This document shows, piece after piece, positions 42,268-56,500 of a stretch of DNA of 64,000 nucleotides. Every line of letters begins with the position of its first letter. The stretch's first letter is position 1. The stretch covers positions 32,649,839 to 32,713,838 of the forward strand of contig NC_064757.1 of NCBI RefSeq assembly GCF_011397635.1, in the 5' to 3' direction. Source of the stretch: Epinephelus fuscoguttatus. Taxonomy: Eukaryota > Chordata > Actinopteri > Perciformes > Serranidae. Below the pieces are notes generated by a model. The model was not told where the DNA came from. It saw only the letters and a program-made list of their open reading frames with translations, and ran no database searches. A program made the position numbers and the translations under genes.

Positions 42268-44505
42268 GTAATTACACATAGATTGTTTATTGGTTTTATA
42301 TCGGTGTGTGTTACTGTGAGTCGTTTTGTTTGAGTTATTTTACTACAAGTCGGCTAAAGACGAAGCAAGCAGGCCGTGTGTGTGGCATGTCACAGGCTAG
42401 AGAGTGATGTAAGCTAGCAAGCGTCAAAGCATAAAGTGTTGAAATAACTCATGCTAGAGGTTTTACGCTCTCGTTTGGACACAGTGTGTGAGTTTATACA
42501 CTTAACTACGTCACTGCTCTTATATTTAGCCTTTAAAGTGACTCGGCTGTTTGCAAATGTCGATGTTATCCCGTGTCCTTACTACACTCGGCTAGCAAGG
42601 TAATTAGCTAATGCTAGGTCTAGCTAGAACTCAGTTTAGGAGCTAACGCAATTAAACGTTTGTAATTGCTCTGTACAACATGTGCTGCATACCATGACTA
42701 ATATACGGCGAGACGGGAGCTTTATTTAATTGCAAACCAGACTGGAAAAAATAATTTCACGGACTACCTCAACACAGCTAGCCCCAACCTAACAGCTAAC
42801 CTTACAGTCAGCTGTAGGGAAGCTAATAGCTAGCATTCAAATAACACAACTCATTCAACGCTTAGTATGTTTAGACACAATGCATTTTTTTTGCCATAAC
42901 AGACATGCCATTATTTGATGGATATGTTCTGTTTCTTCCTATTTGATTCATGGTTTGCACACATATTGCATTTGATGGTGTAAGGGTGTTCTTCTTAGTT
43001 ATTACACCCAGCATATTTTGTGAACTGCACACTACTGCACAAAATATTTCCTCAGCAAGATGCATTTAACTGTCATATATTCCTTGAAGTTACTTCTGTT
43101 CATAGTAATGTTACTTTATGCATTGTGTTTCCTGCTCAAATAAGTCTACAACACTGCCTGTAACAAAGGCTAAATATCTCATAAAGCTTGATCTTTTCTA
43201 ACCATGTTTGACTCATTTTGCGAGCTGAATGAAATGATCATTACTTCCCTGCTTTCCTCGCCATTATATCAACATTGCTAATGATTTTATTTGCAGCTCA
43301 CATAATCAGTCTTTAATCTAGATGGGATATTTTTGAATATTTGATAATTGACTTTGAAATATTATTGTATTTTATTTTATGTCTCAGTTCTATCTGAGCA
43401 TGTGGACAAGCGGACATCAGTTGGTGTCAGCTGACATTTACCTTTCATGCATTATTAGCCTGCCTGCCACCGTTGAATGAACGCCTTTGAAATTTTATTA
43501 GATTATGAAAAGTAATTTCCTAAACATTTGGAGCTCAGTGGCTCTATGTCAGGCACAAAGGTTTCTTGAATAGTGAACATTAAGGCAGGGCAGCTTTTCA
43601 TACTCAAGTTTAATAAGTTGTGATCCAGTGCATGTTGCAGAGCGACATGTATTTAGACAGTTTTTGCTTACTTTACCATTTGGTTTTGCTTACTGAATGA
43701 AACAGCATGAAACATTCTCTGTGCACAGTCCAAGTGATAGCCTCCTCAGCTTCTCCACTCAGAGATTGTGTGAGATGAGGTCATCAACTAGTAGATGTTA
43801 GGTTTGGTTGCATTGCTTAACCAGAGGATATATGGGTTTGTCCAACTGAAAATTCAATTTTTCACACTAGAAATAAATTTCACGGCCTTAATGTGAGGTC
43901 ATAAAGTTACTGATGAGAAGAAATGGACAGATTTATTTGATAAGACAGGTCATTGGCTAAGAAAGTTGGCTTTTGAAACAAAAAATTCAAAGCAGAAAAG
44001 GCACACAGTAGTTGAACAAAGAGCTTAAACTGTTGCACATTGTCCTCATTTGTAGAGAAAAAAGTAAAAGCTATTTTCAGTATTGATTGATCAGTCAGTT
44101 TTTCTTTGACCTTTTCAGTAAATATTTGCTTTGTCAAATATTTTAAATAAACTTGGAAACCATGCACTTTATCTGATAAGCAGTAAAAAGCTCAGAACTT
44201 TTAATATATAATACGATGAAATATAAGAATTTGACAGCTGCTCTCACTTATGAAGCTAAAACCAACAAATATTTGGCTTTTTGTAGAAACTAAACTGGCT
44301 GCATTTTATAGTCAGTTATCAGAAGTACTATCTATTAATATTCAATCATTATCTGATGACTGAAAAACCTTTTTGTCATCCAACCTTTATCAGAAACAGT
44401 TTTAATTATACACTTTATCTTAGTGAGTGCAGTCTACAGGGTTTCATTCAAGCAATGACTTTAGGAGCAGATGTTTGTACATACATATATGTGTGTATAT
44501 ACACA

Positions 44506-44544
<39 letters not shown>

Positions 44545-47500
44545 TTTTTAATTCCATCAATGTAGAACGTTTATGCCAGAAACCATCGTGTTGGTCACAA
44601 CTTTTTTTATGTATTTTAATTTAAAACTGAGATGATGTAGGGGGAATTCTTTGTGTGAAAATCACACACTTGAAATAAATGCAAAATTGCAATTATCAGG
44701 GCATTATCTGGAATGTGATTATCTGGAGTAGCCCTTCGCTGGCTGAGCCATGATGGCACATTGCTGTTTTGTGACAGGACACGGCTGCACATTCACAAAG
44801 AGCTACACAGTCCTCGCCTGACAGTTGACCACAGCCAACATTAAGCACGTCCTGTCATTAGGATGAGAGCGAGAGTCTGCCAGAGATTCACCAGACAGAA
44901 GTAATAGGTGGCGGGGGGGATTCCCTCCTTGTCTCTTCCTTTTCACTGTATCCTCGCCCCACCGCTTCCTCCAAGATAGTCAGTGATTGCAGAGTGTAAC
45001 TTTGTGTTTGTCTAATTTACTTCTTTGTCTGCCTTCGGCTGTCCGTGCTTTGCGTGTAATGTCTATCTAATGGTTTTCAGGTCTACAAGCACATCAACAT
45101 CAAGGCTGGCAGAGAAACCAGGACAAGACACGCAACTTATTACTGTTGATGAGAAATTGGTAAGGATCCCTCAGTGGTCAACGTGACACACAGATTGATG
45201 TTTGTCTGTTCTACTGTCTTCTAATTACCTTCCTGGAAAATAGTTAAAGAACTCTCCTAATCCGCTGCCAAAATGAGCTTGTATCAGACAGTAGGCTTTT
45301 GTAGCAATATGATGGTGATGGCAAAAGTTATCATTGGTAGTTCTGTGTGAGCTGGCAGCTCCCATTAATCCTCTATTTACACTCCTCCTAACTTTTGATG
45401 GCAAGTTTTTAAGAAGTTGCTCTAACAAGTGAATAGTTTCATAAATAGAGTTTAGTTGGAAAACTAGTTTAATATGACAGTGTTTGATGCCAGTGTAATT
45501 CAGATCAGCTTTAACTTAAATTTAAAAAGCAACATATCTGGAATATGGTATAAAGCTTTATGATCATTAATGACTGTATACTCATATTGTACATTTAATG
45601 CCATTGTCTTCACTGGCAAAACCACCAGTTAATGTACAGCTCAGTCATGTACACTCAGGTCACAATCTACAGTTTTCTTTTACAGACATTTTTGTTAACT
45701 TTGTCCATGATATCTAAGGCTGCAACGATTCATTGACTAGTTTTCAACTATTAAAGTAATCTCTGACTAATTTGATATTTGATTAATAGGTTTCAGTAAT
45801 TGTTTTTTAAAGAAAAAAAGTAAAAATTCTCTGATTCCAGCTCCTTAAATATGAATATTTTCTCATTTCTTTACTCCTCTATGAAAGTAAAGTAAATATG
45901 TTTGGATTGTGGACAAATCAAGACATTTGAGGACGTAATCTTGGGCTCTGGGAAACACCGATTGACATTATAGACCAAACAACTAATGAATTAAATGAGA
46001 AAATAATTGACAGATTAATCAACAATAAAAAATAATAGATAGTTGCAGCCCTAACTCATCTAACAATATAATAATCACACTAGATATTGAAATATGTGTC
46101 AGTATAGTGCAATATTTTTTAACAGTACCACAAACTTCAGCCAACAACAGAATTACTATGAAGTTTAATCAGCACCACTCAAAAAAAAATTAACAAAAAA
46201 GATAACATTAACCTTGTGTAACCTTCGGTTTATGGTTTGCTATTTTTTGATCATATTCTTTCAGAGCAAGAGCATAATAGATTTGAGGTTGAGGTCATCT
46301 ACACATTTCCAACTCACAGTTTGACAGGTTATATCTATAAACCATCTACTCAAGAGACAGTGACCATTGGCAAAGACTAGGGGATGGAAATCTCCAGGTA
46401 CCTGGAAAAAAAAGTTTTTATTTTGATTACAGAGTATTTTTTAAAGGATCTTCATGGATCTAAGTATTTTCCATCTTTATAGTGACACAACAATAGCACA
46501 GTTACTAATATCCACCAATACAATAGAAAGAATGAGGGTATTGCTGTTATAGTGAAGTGTCGCCATAAAGTGTAAGTTGTATCTTAGCTCGAATGTGAAC
46601 AACACAAAGCCTAAACCCAGGTTATCAGTGCTTTGATAGAGGCAGTTATCATTCACCATAATGCTAGTGATCTATTTTGCTCTGAGGCAACATCCACGCT
46701 AATATCCTTTAATATTAAAACGCATGTTTTTTGCTACGTTTCCATCTAGCATCCACACCACTCTGGCATATTCAAACCTGTAACACTGAGACTTTTAAAA
46801 ACGCTGCTGGCTCTGTTTTAGTTTGAAAAGTCTGGGCTTGCATTTTAGTCTGAACTGGTGGAAACAGAGACTGTTGAAAACAATGGCGCAGAAACCGATG
46901 TTCCCTTCTTAGTTTGGTCTTCAGTCTGGACGTGTCAAGTCAAAACATTTAAGCTAGGTCTCACCTTTTGTCAAAAGTCATGCTTTGTGTTATGTCATCC
47001 TTGTTGTTTGGGTATTCCTCCCTTTACCATACCTTCCTCTGGTGATGGATAATACTCCCAGTACCGCTGTAATATTTCACCATACTCCTTTGCAGTGACT
47101 CACAATCTATGTTTTCTGCCATCTCGACCACCTCGTCTTCGGTCCAAGCAAAGAAATCTCTGGTCTTACTTTTCGCCAATACTGTTGTTCCTCTCTAGTA
47201 TTTTCTGTAATTAAGCAACCAACCACAGACTAGACAATCTGCTCCCTGTTTACACTAGTGTTGTCACGATACCAAAATCTTTGTTTTGGTACCAATACCA
47301 ATATGAATTTCGATACTTTTTGATACTCTTCGGTACTTTTCCTAAGGAAAAGTCCTTTTGGATACAAAGCTTTAGAACAATAAATAGTAGGGTTGTAATG
47401 GTACTAAAAAAAAAAATCATGGTTAGGTAAGTACCTCGGTACGGACGTCACGGTTTGGTAACTCAAATCTCCCACCAAGTTTGTGTTGTCTCGTGTTGTC

Positions 47501-50500
47501 TCCCTTTGCGAGGCAGACTTTCTCTTGTCTTTTTTCACATACGCCAGCTGCGAATGTTGATACAGGTGTTGTCATACACACCACTTGTGCAATCTGTGCT
47601 CCAATAGGAACAAGAAAGGCGTTTGTGTGCATAATTGAGTAAAATAAATTAACTAAATTAATGAATTTAATCAATTTCAAAGTACCTGTATTTTCCAAAT
47701 GCAGTATAGTACCGTTTGGAATACTCTAGAACCGCGGCCCTATTTTAGTACCGGTATACCGTGCAACACTAGTTTACACTGGTACATGCATTCCCAGTTT
47801 ACATGAATGGTCATGTAATATGCATTTTCAGGCATGTTAGTATGGACCGAGGTCATTTCTGAAACTGTGCTAAAATGCTTGTTTGTATAGTAAACACTTA
47901 TGAAATGAAAACATGTAGCCAGAGGTGTCAAAGCTTTGACATTTGCTCGAGGGGTCTTCGTTTGAAATGAAAACATGTAGCCAGAGGTGTCAAAGCTTTG
48001 ACATTTGCTCGAGGGGTCTTCGTTTGGCAACAACAACAGCAGACTGATATGCATGTTAGTTGCATTGTCTCTATTGACATGACATATCTTGCCTACTGTG
48101 CAGGTTTTATCCAGCTCTGTTTTGTCCTCATAAGAATCCATAATTTGTCCACACTGTCACTGTTACAGTGAATTAGAGTGCACAGATTGGAGTTAGTTAT
48201 CTGTGCTCTATTGTCCCTAAGGCAGCTTACATTTAGCTTAATCTTGCCTTTGGTTCTCTTATTATCTAGTTCAGTTGGTGATTTTGTCCAGAATTATTCT
48301 CTCTCGTCTTCTTAAGCATTGCAGCTGTTATTTTTTCTGTCTTTACTCCTCAGTGATGAAAGTCATTCAGACTACTCCGCAGCACTTTTAGAACATTGTT
48401 GGACTCACGGTTAAAAAACTGATGCAGCAGAACCAGAAACGTTGTTTTTTTTAATTCTGTGCATTCTTCTTTGTCAAAACCTGCCGTCCAGTTGCTTACA
48501 TTACAAATACAACTTGACTGCCTGACATTTAGTTGTGAAATGCTATTGGCAACTAATGTAGCCTTGAGCCGCTAGCCTCAAGCAGAGATGATGAGTGGGC
48601 TATAGAGGTCTGGTGACCTCATTTTTAAAAATGAGTTTAATTTTTCAAACTCGTAGTCCTCATCTCTAACTTCAGTTACATCACTTGAAGTAATTTATCA
48701 GACCTCGTGCAGCTCTCTTTGCATCTGTAAAAGGCTCAGCACAACTTTTTTTTGCCACACATGTGGTAACACTTCTGTAGGCAGTGATTTGTACACTGAT
48801 GCTAAATAGTTGAAAAGACAATTGCGACGCTTTTAAAAGATTCTTCCCATCCCTATCAAGAAGGGTTACCACTTTTATATCAAGCTTATGAGGACTAAAT
48901 CAAGTGTTTGGACAGTGTGCATTTGTTGCAGTGACTTGTTGCTGTGGATTCTGCCTGACTTTGCAATTTGTCCGATCACCACAATGTTTTTGCAAATTTG
49001 ACCAATCATCGTTGTAGCTTCCCATGAATTTCACCAGTCTTAGCAGTCCCCTGCATAACGTCACCAAACTCATTTCCTTGTTTCTGGTTTTGAAGATGCA
49101 TACCTGTACGACACTAATGTCTCACATTTTCCAACAAAAAATACTGCTAGAGACCACACAAGGCAATACCTTGATGTTCTGCAGGAAAGCTGGGGTAAAC
49201 TGCGTACACCTCGTGCGACATTGTGGTGGAACACAAATGACACTGATTGACTTAAAAATGTTGTGCTGCAAAGCACACCCAGGGGATGGCTGAAATGTAC
49301 TGACAACAGACAAGACAAGTCACAATGACAGAGGCTGTCACATCCAGATCTGTTACACGTGCTGAAAGAATTGAGGTGAGTTAGATTAAATGTGCAGGGT
49401 TAGTGGTTGTTAATGTAGTATAAATCACAACCTCATAACAGAATGGAACAAGTTGCCTTTGATTTTGAATAAATATTACAAAACATCACAGTGTACACTG
49501 CACATTTTTAGAAAGGCTGTCGTGGAGTCATGCATTTTAGACTGCAACAATTCCCAAAAAAAAAAAAAAAAAAAAGCCAGTGAAATCCTGGAGGGACTCT
49601 TTGTCATTCATGATGATGATTAGTTGATTAATCAGTGAGTCAATCAACTCATCAAAGATCTGTTTTGATAGTCAGTTAATTGTTTTTGTTTGATTTCCAA
49701 GCAAAAATTCCAAATACTCACTAGTTTCTGCTTTTCCATTGCATAATTTAATGCTTTTCTCCACCATTATAAATGATATCTTTGACTTTTTGGATTGTGA
49801 AATTGTGAATGGCATTTTTTCACATAATATTATTTGATGAACAAAAATGAGTTAATTGGGACTGTGCTACTTAAACACGAAGAAATCGTCTTTCTCCAGG
49901 AAAATGTTGCTGGGGAAATTAGGTTTGAACAACATGATGTTCAAGAAAGTAACTGGAGAAAGCCGCTTGTAATCCAGTTACTGAAGTGCATGTAAATGTA
50001 CCTTATGGTAAAATCCCTTTGAAGCTAAAATGCTGTATTTCTCCCTCTTTACCTAGCAGTTGAAGACTACAAGTGTGGCTTTGTTTCGTGACATTCTGTT
50101 TGCGGTCTTACACTTGTCAACTAGTGTGGCTCGGGCACACTGTAGCTCCAAAAGCATTTGGAAAACAGGTTTCAGTCCAAAAACATGTAATCAAAGCTAG
50201 TTCACAGGTCAGCGGGTGACTATGAAGTCAGAATGACCTTTTCTATGAATTATGAGGTACAGCTGTATTTAGCTTTATATTTCATCAGACAGAGTCCCTG
50301 GTGCCTCTTTTCATTAAGTTGTGAAGCGCAGCCTAAACAGCAATAAGCATGCATCTGAAGCGGCCAAGGTTAGCAATGTACTAACTGTACAAAACAAAGA
50401 AGGACCTTTGAAGTGAACGCTTTGTCATTAAAAGACGAAGAAGATAGGAGATAACGGAGAAAGAGGGAGTTTGGGGAGAATGTGGGAGTCTGTTGTGGAC

Positions 50501-53500
50501 TTGTTTGGGGGGGGGGGTTTGCTGTGTGTGGGCAGCGTCAGTGCGCTTTTGTTCCAGACCAAAGCTGACCATACTGGCAGACAAACCTTTGGCTGGGCGG
50601 AGTGTCTGTCTCTGTCCTCTCAGTAGGGGCCACTGAGAGGAACAGCAGAGGAGAGGAAAAAAAGGGCCTCTAAAAAATGGGGAGGGGGTGAAAGAAAAGA
50701 AGCTTGCATGGAAAAAAGTTTGTGAGACACCCTGAGACTCATGAAAAAGACAGTGGCCACTTCAGTGTTGTCAGCCACAGAGGTTCCTTTGTGGCATGCT
50801 GTTGCTGGCGACGGCGGGAAGTACTCTAATGCTCACCCAGACAGGCCAAAAAGAGAGGCCCTCAGCTGTTTACAGTACAGTGGTCTCCGTCTCACATGGA
50901 AGAGGGCAATGAGAGCACTCTCCCTTTTGGGCATTCAGCGTATGTCAGCACGCTAGTCATTCATCAGGCTGTCAATAAGTGTGAATTGCTTTCTGGTTAG
51001 ACCAATCAAACAAAGGTCTCGATCCACTGAGAGGTTATGCTGGGTTCGCACGCTGTCTCTCTCAAGCAGCCCGAGGAGACTGTGGTGTGCCGCTCGTTGT
51101 ATGGTGAACATTTCTGAATAACCTCATTTAGATGAGGTTGCATTTTGGCCTGGGTAAATGATATTTTGAATTCACTCCAAAAACTTCGTCTGAATGTTTG
51201 TGTGACACTCATTATCTTGTCCTTAGTTCTCGTCTGTCCCAAAAAATGCAAACCTTGCAGGAACTTGCGTCTCTTCAGTTTGTTTGGCCATCTCCATTAC
51301 AGGCAAATTTAGGCTATGAAGGGCAAGAATCTCCTGTGGGTCAAAAATGTGAACTAATCCAGTAAATAGGATTTTTGATGGTGTTTGTTAACAATTTCAC
51401 TAAAGGCTGCGTACAGGAAAATAATGGGTTTTGATTAGTCATTAAAGTAGCTATAATCAGTGTTTTTCTAATAACAATGGATTAAATGACTGTGGCTTGT
51501 AGTGATATACCCTCGCAGTGAGCAGTATCACCCAACTCTGCCTTTCTGAGCTTTTTGGCGTCTTTCAGCTCATTGTTTTGGTTTTCTGGCAAGTTACTGT
51601 TATGGTTCACTTTCACAACTCTCATTGGTGTCATTTCCAGCGGCAACAGTCACCTGTTTTCAGCAGTAGTGCTGTAAAAACCCATGTTTGCTACCTGTCC
51701 AGAAAGATAAAGGCAACAAACAGCAGTGAACATTGTAGAGGTTTTTGCAGATTAAGAACTAGATAATTCTCTCAGAAGCCCGAGATAAAAGGAGAGGGAA
51801 TAGTGGACACATAAAAAAACTGAATCATAATGTTACCCCGTATCTTTACGAACAAGTTTGCACAGCTGCCCCCTGAAAGTTGAAGATTCACATTATCAGT
51901 TGGTGACCCCCTTAGTCAACTGAGGTTTTATGTCAGTCAGTATTCAGTGTATTTCTGGGGCCATTTTGGACCCCAAATGAAGCTGCAGAGTGAGTTCCTC
52001 ACTTTTACGCTGCTCTTCGACGCAGGCAGCTGTGGACCCAGACCTAGGATGAGTTTGAGTGAGACGGAGGCAGCTGAGAGACTTTGCCCCGTCAGGGTCT
52101 GGAATAACATTATCTCTGCTTCCTGCTTAGAAGTGGTGAACTTATAGCTTGTAGCAACTTACTATGATACAGTCTCTGGCTTTTGTTTGTTATGACGTGT
52201 TGGTAAAAAAAATGCTGCACATTTCCAATCTTCTCTCTACGCAGTTAGGATGCATTAGCTCAGAGGATTGCCTTGGCTTGTGTACTATTTTATATAAACA
52301 TTACTGTCACCCTGAATGTCCAGCCAAACCCTGTTCAAATTGGCAACCTTTATATGGGAAAAAAAGGAATGAAAAGGTTGAGTATTCATCTTTAACAGCC
52401 ACATCTGATTCGACTAACATAATTCTGTGTGGGGCACAGCCCAAAAAGTCAATCAGATCAACTTTAACCCCCAAGTATCAAGAAAAATCAATTATTTCAA
52501 GTTTAAAGGCATCTTTCAAGTAAAAGATGTCAGACTTTCCCTTGTTCATGCTATTGAAGTGTGAGGATTTATGTGGCTTTTTTTTTGTCTTATGTGATAA
52601 ATTGAGTGTCTCTGGGTTATGGACTGTTGGTCGGACCGAACACATTTGATGAAGTGACCAAAGGCTTTAGGAAATGGCAATGGCCATTTTTGACTCTTGT
52701 CTGACAGAACAATTTATCGATTTTTAAAAGCGTAAATGGCAGATTAAGTAACGAAAACAATTGTTTATTGCAGCTCTACTGTGTATCTCGACTGTTTTCA
52801 TCTGTTTCCTCCTATTTAAAAGCTCGCATAAAATGACAAACCTGCCTTAAGTTTGAGATTTGTTTGGTGCACAACTTTGCAGGCATTGTCTGTATTTCAG
52901 AAATAATGCCAAATAAAAAGACCTGCGTGATGGAGCTCCAGTGCCCAAAGCTGTTCCCCACAGTGCCCATGCCGACCTGCTTTTGTTTGTAATTACTGTT
53001 TGATTAAGCATGCTGGGCAGCTCCCAGGGTCCGGCTGGCTGGCCACTGATACACGGCTTTACACGGAATGTCTGCGACCTCCTTCAATTAGAGTCAGGCC
53101 TTCGCTTTACTCTCTGGCCCTCTGCAGAAACAACTGCGGTTATAACCTTAGCAGCTGCTTCAATATGCACTAATATAATATCTCCCACTTATGCCTGAGT
53201 GTCTGAGCGCGTCTTCCTGCTCCAGCCGTGGCCAAGTGCACTCCCTCTCTCCACATAAAGACAACACCATAATCTTAAAGCGCTTGTGAAGCCTTGTTAT
53301 AGAGTTCTCTAAAGGCACTAGGGTTTTACGAGACAGAGGAGGACAGTTATTAGAGTGTGGGGAATCGAGGGGGTGGGAGGGAGTTAGACGAGGAACGGAA
53401 GACCATATTAAATTGGTAGGACCATTTGATGCTTGGCATGTTGAGTTTGCTAATCTGAAATCTTTGGTTTCTTGCGTATTTAGAGCACAGTGCTTGCTTG

Positions 53501-56500
53501 GCAAGTAACATCACATCTGGACAAAAGATGTGGGGTTTGATTGCGTTAACGCTGTTGAGTCTGAAGGTAGGTTGTTGGTTGTTTTTAAAGACTTAAATTG
53601 AAATCAGATTGAAAGAGCCTGAGTGTGTCAGTGAAGATTTATCATGTAGAGATATTCCAAAATTCCCTGATACAGAAGTCACTCAAAGGAAGCCGGTTAA
53701 CACACGATAGTCTCAGTCAGAGCCATTCAATTGGACACACCAGTTTGCCGTGTGACACTTGAGAACTCAATTTCCGCAGAATTAAATGTGTTTTGAGTGT
53801 GTCATTGGGCAAAGCACCCTGAACCACTGCGACCTCAAGCAGGTATTTGCTTTCACGTTTGGCAATTGCAAGAAAATAAGCATGTAGGACAACAAAGACA
53901 AAGCACCACAATAAAAATCCAGCCATCCCAACTATGAGGATATATTTAGCACAAGCAGTTTAAGTCTGCAGTACAGGGGTGTATATTCTCTAAGCCTGTC
54001 TAGCCTCAGACACACAGTGACCTACAGTGGAGCAGACCACATTCACCACCCCACCCCCCTTCCTCTCCCTCTCATCCTCCTCTCCTACCCTTCCTCCCTC
54101 CTTCGCACATAGACAACTTAAGTGTCTGTTTTGTCTGGTTGCCCTCTCATACGGCGCACTTATGCAAAAAAATCTCTCGGCTCAAGTTTGGAGTAGTGGG
54201 TCAGAGGATGTTGGTCTTTGAAGAGTGCCAGACAAGAGGCTTTATTATGTATCATCCACTAAATAGTATTTCATTCATTAACACTCTCTTCCATAGAGAC
54301 TAAGCCTCTTAAGAGGACTCCTCAGCCCTGTCAGCGCTGGCTAGTTTTAGGAAGTGTCTAGCTGCTAAGTGTTGTGTTTGCAGAACGGATAAAAAAGGGC
54401 TTGCTACTTCTGTTTGCCTACACTTCTGTTTATTCATGCTAGTTGGAAGCTAAAGGCCCTTATTCTAATTTTACAAACTAGTTTTGGTGTCTTGCACTCT
54501 CGTAAGTCTGGTTTTTAATGTAACGATTTTATTGTAGGTTATCGTGACAAGAACAATTTAACACACATTTTTAATTTCACAACTTGAGCACTTGTAATTT
54601 GATCATCAGAAAGTTTATCGTCAACCTTGATTATGGATTAATAGACATTTTTTAAGCAAAAGTGAGACAAATTCTCTTGTTCAAGATTTATAAATGTGAA
54701 TATTGTTTGTTTTTGTCAGTCATCTGTAACAGTATACAGAACATCTTTTTGATTTTGTACTGTTATTCAGGCAAATCAAGACATATCCATGGGCTGTGGG
54801 AACTTGTGATGTTGCACCATTTACTAGTGGTTGTTGTCATGATCAATGAAGGCTGTAACGGCATGTGTATTTGTACTGTACTGTCATGGCACGGGAGTCA
54901 CGGTTCAGTGCACGCTGCCACATGCAGAATATACAGTATGTAGATTGATGCATGTAATGTGGAACCAATGCTCATACGCAAGTGGAAAGTTCTAGCCATA
55001 CCCCTTTAGGAACATGTGCTGAGGTTAGTACAATCGGTAGATCAGTGAGTCAGTTGTGATATGGCGTTAGCAAATGAAACACCAGAGCCCAAAGACCCAC
55101 CTGCAGGTTTTCTGGTTAGCAACAGCAGCAACATAAAGAGAGTGCTGCCTGTAAGACTAGGACAGCGTGTCTGCGTTCCCCCATTGTTGTAAAGGATGCA
55201 AATGAAAACACATCTAACATGTGATGCTCATTCAAATGCATCACCCCGATGTGCGTTCACTGGTTTGGTTGCTTTGAATGTTTAAATATAGCCAAGGTAG
55301 AAGCAATCTCAGAACCCATCAGCTGTCCTCTGAGCTGGGCCAATATTTCAGGCTGATCAGGTGTAGCCGGCAGATATCCAGGCCAAGACTTGCTTTTCCA
55401 TGTGCCCGTCATTTCGGCTAATCTCTGCAAAAGCAGATATTTGCATGTGATTGCAAATAAATTCAAAAAAGGCTAATATAAAACTAACGTTTTGTCAGAC
55501 AATAGCAAGTGTGTTGAGAAATTGCATTTCGGCCAATCTGTCCCACCTCTGGGACAGATTGGCCGTTAACCAGCCATTTAAATGTGATTGGTCAATGCTT
55601 CTCAGACTACAAACCGAAACCAGAACACCTCTGATACCAAAGCCTTGTCTAGTCACCCACCGATTCTGCATGCATACATAGATATCTGTTCATATAGATG
55701 AAGGTGGAACTAATTGAAACACTCCTCCTGATGCACAAGTCCATTTTTTTTTATTATTCTATGTATCTTGGTATTTTCAGTTTCATAGCATAAGAGATGC
55801 TTTTCAAAGAAGTTCCCAGATCTTAAGGGGACGTCCTCATATTGGTAGCTTTGTATGACTAACAGTCCAAAACTTTAAAGATATTTAGTTTACAATTAAA
55901 ACAGAAAGAAGCAGCACAGCCTCAAATTTGACAAGCTGAACCCTGAGACTGTTTGGCATTGCTTGATAAATCATGAAAGCTTGAGGTTATTTTTTAAAGC
56001 ACACTGTAAATGGTTTCTTTGAGATGTTGTACAACACACACACACACACACACAGATGACTGTGTCTCTATCCAACATGTGCATAAATGACCCCTCCTCT
56101 GTCTTCTCTTTTTCGATTGCCGGTATGTGTAATGTGAGATTCGAGATGACCCTCATGCCAGCTGCTTCTCGTTCTCCAGTGCTGAACCACTTCCACACAC
56201 GAGGAAGCAACATAATATTTGTTTCTATTAGAGACACCCCCCTATGTCAAATCAGTAATTGGCACGCTTTCTCCACTTCAAAGACATCTGAAGGTGGGAA
56301 CCGGCAGAGGCTGATGAGTGAGGCTCTTGGTCTGGGTGTGGGCTGGACAGTGGGGGGTTAAGGGTGATGTGTTTGGGCTTTCACCACATGCTGACTCAAC
56401 ATGATTCAGCTCGGCTGACCTTATGACCCCTCCTGGCTGCTGAGCTGCAGTTTTGGCATACGGGTGTTCATGCTAAGATAGGCTGGACTGTACTCTTGTC

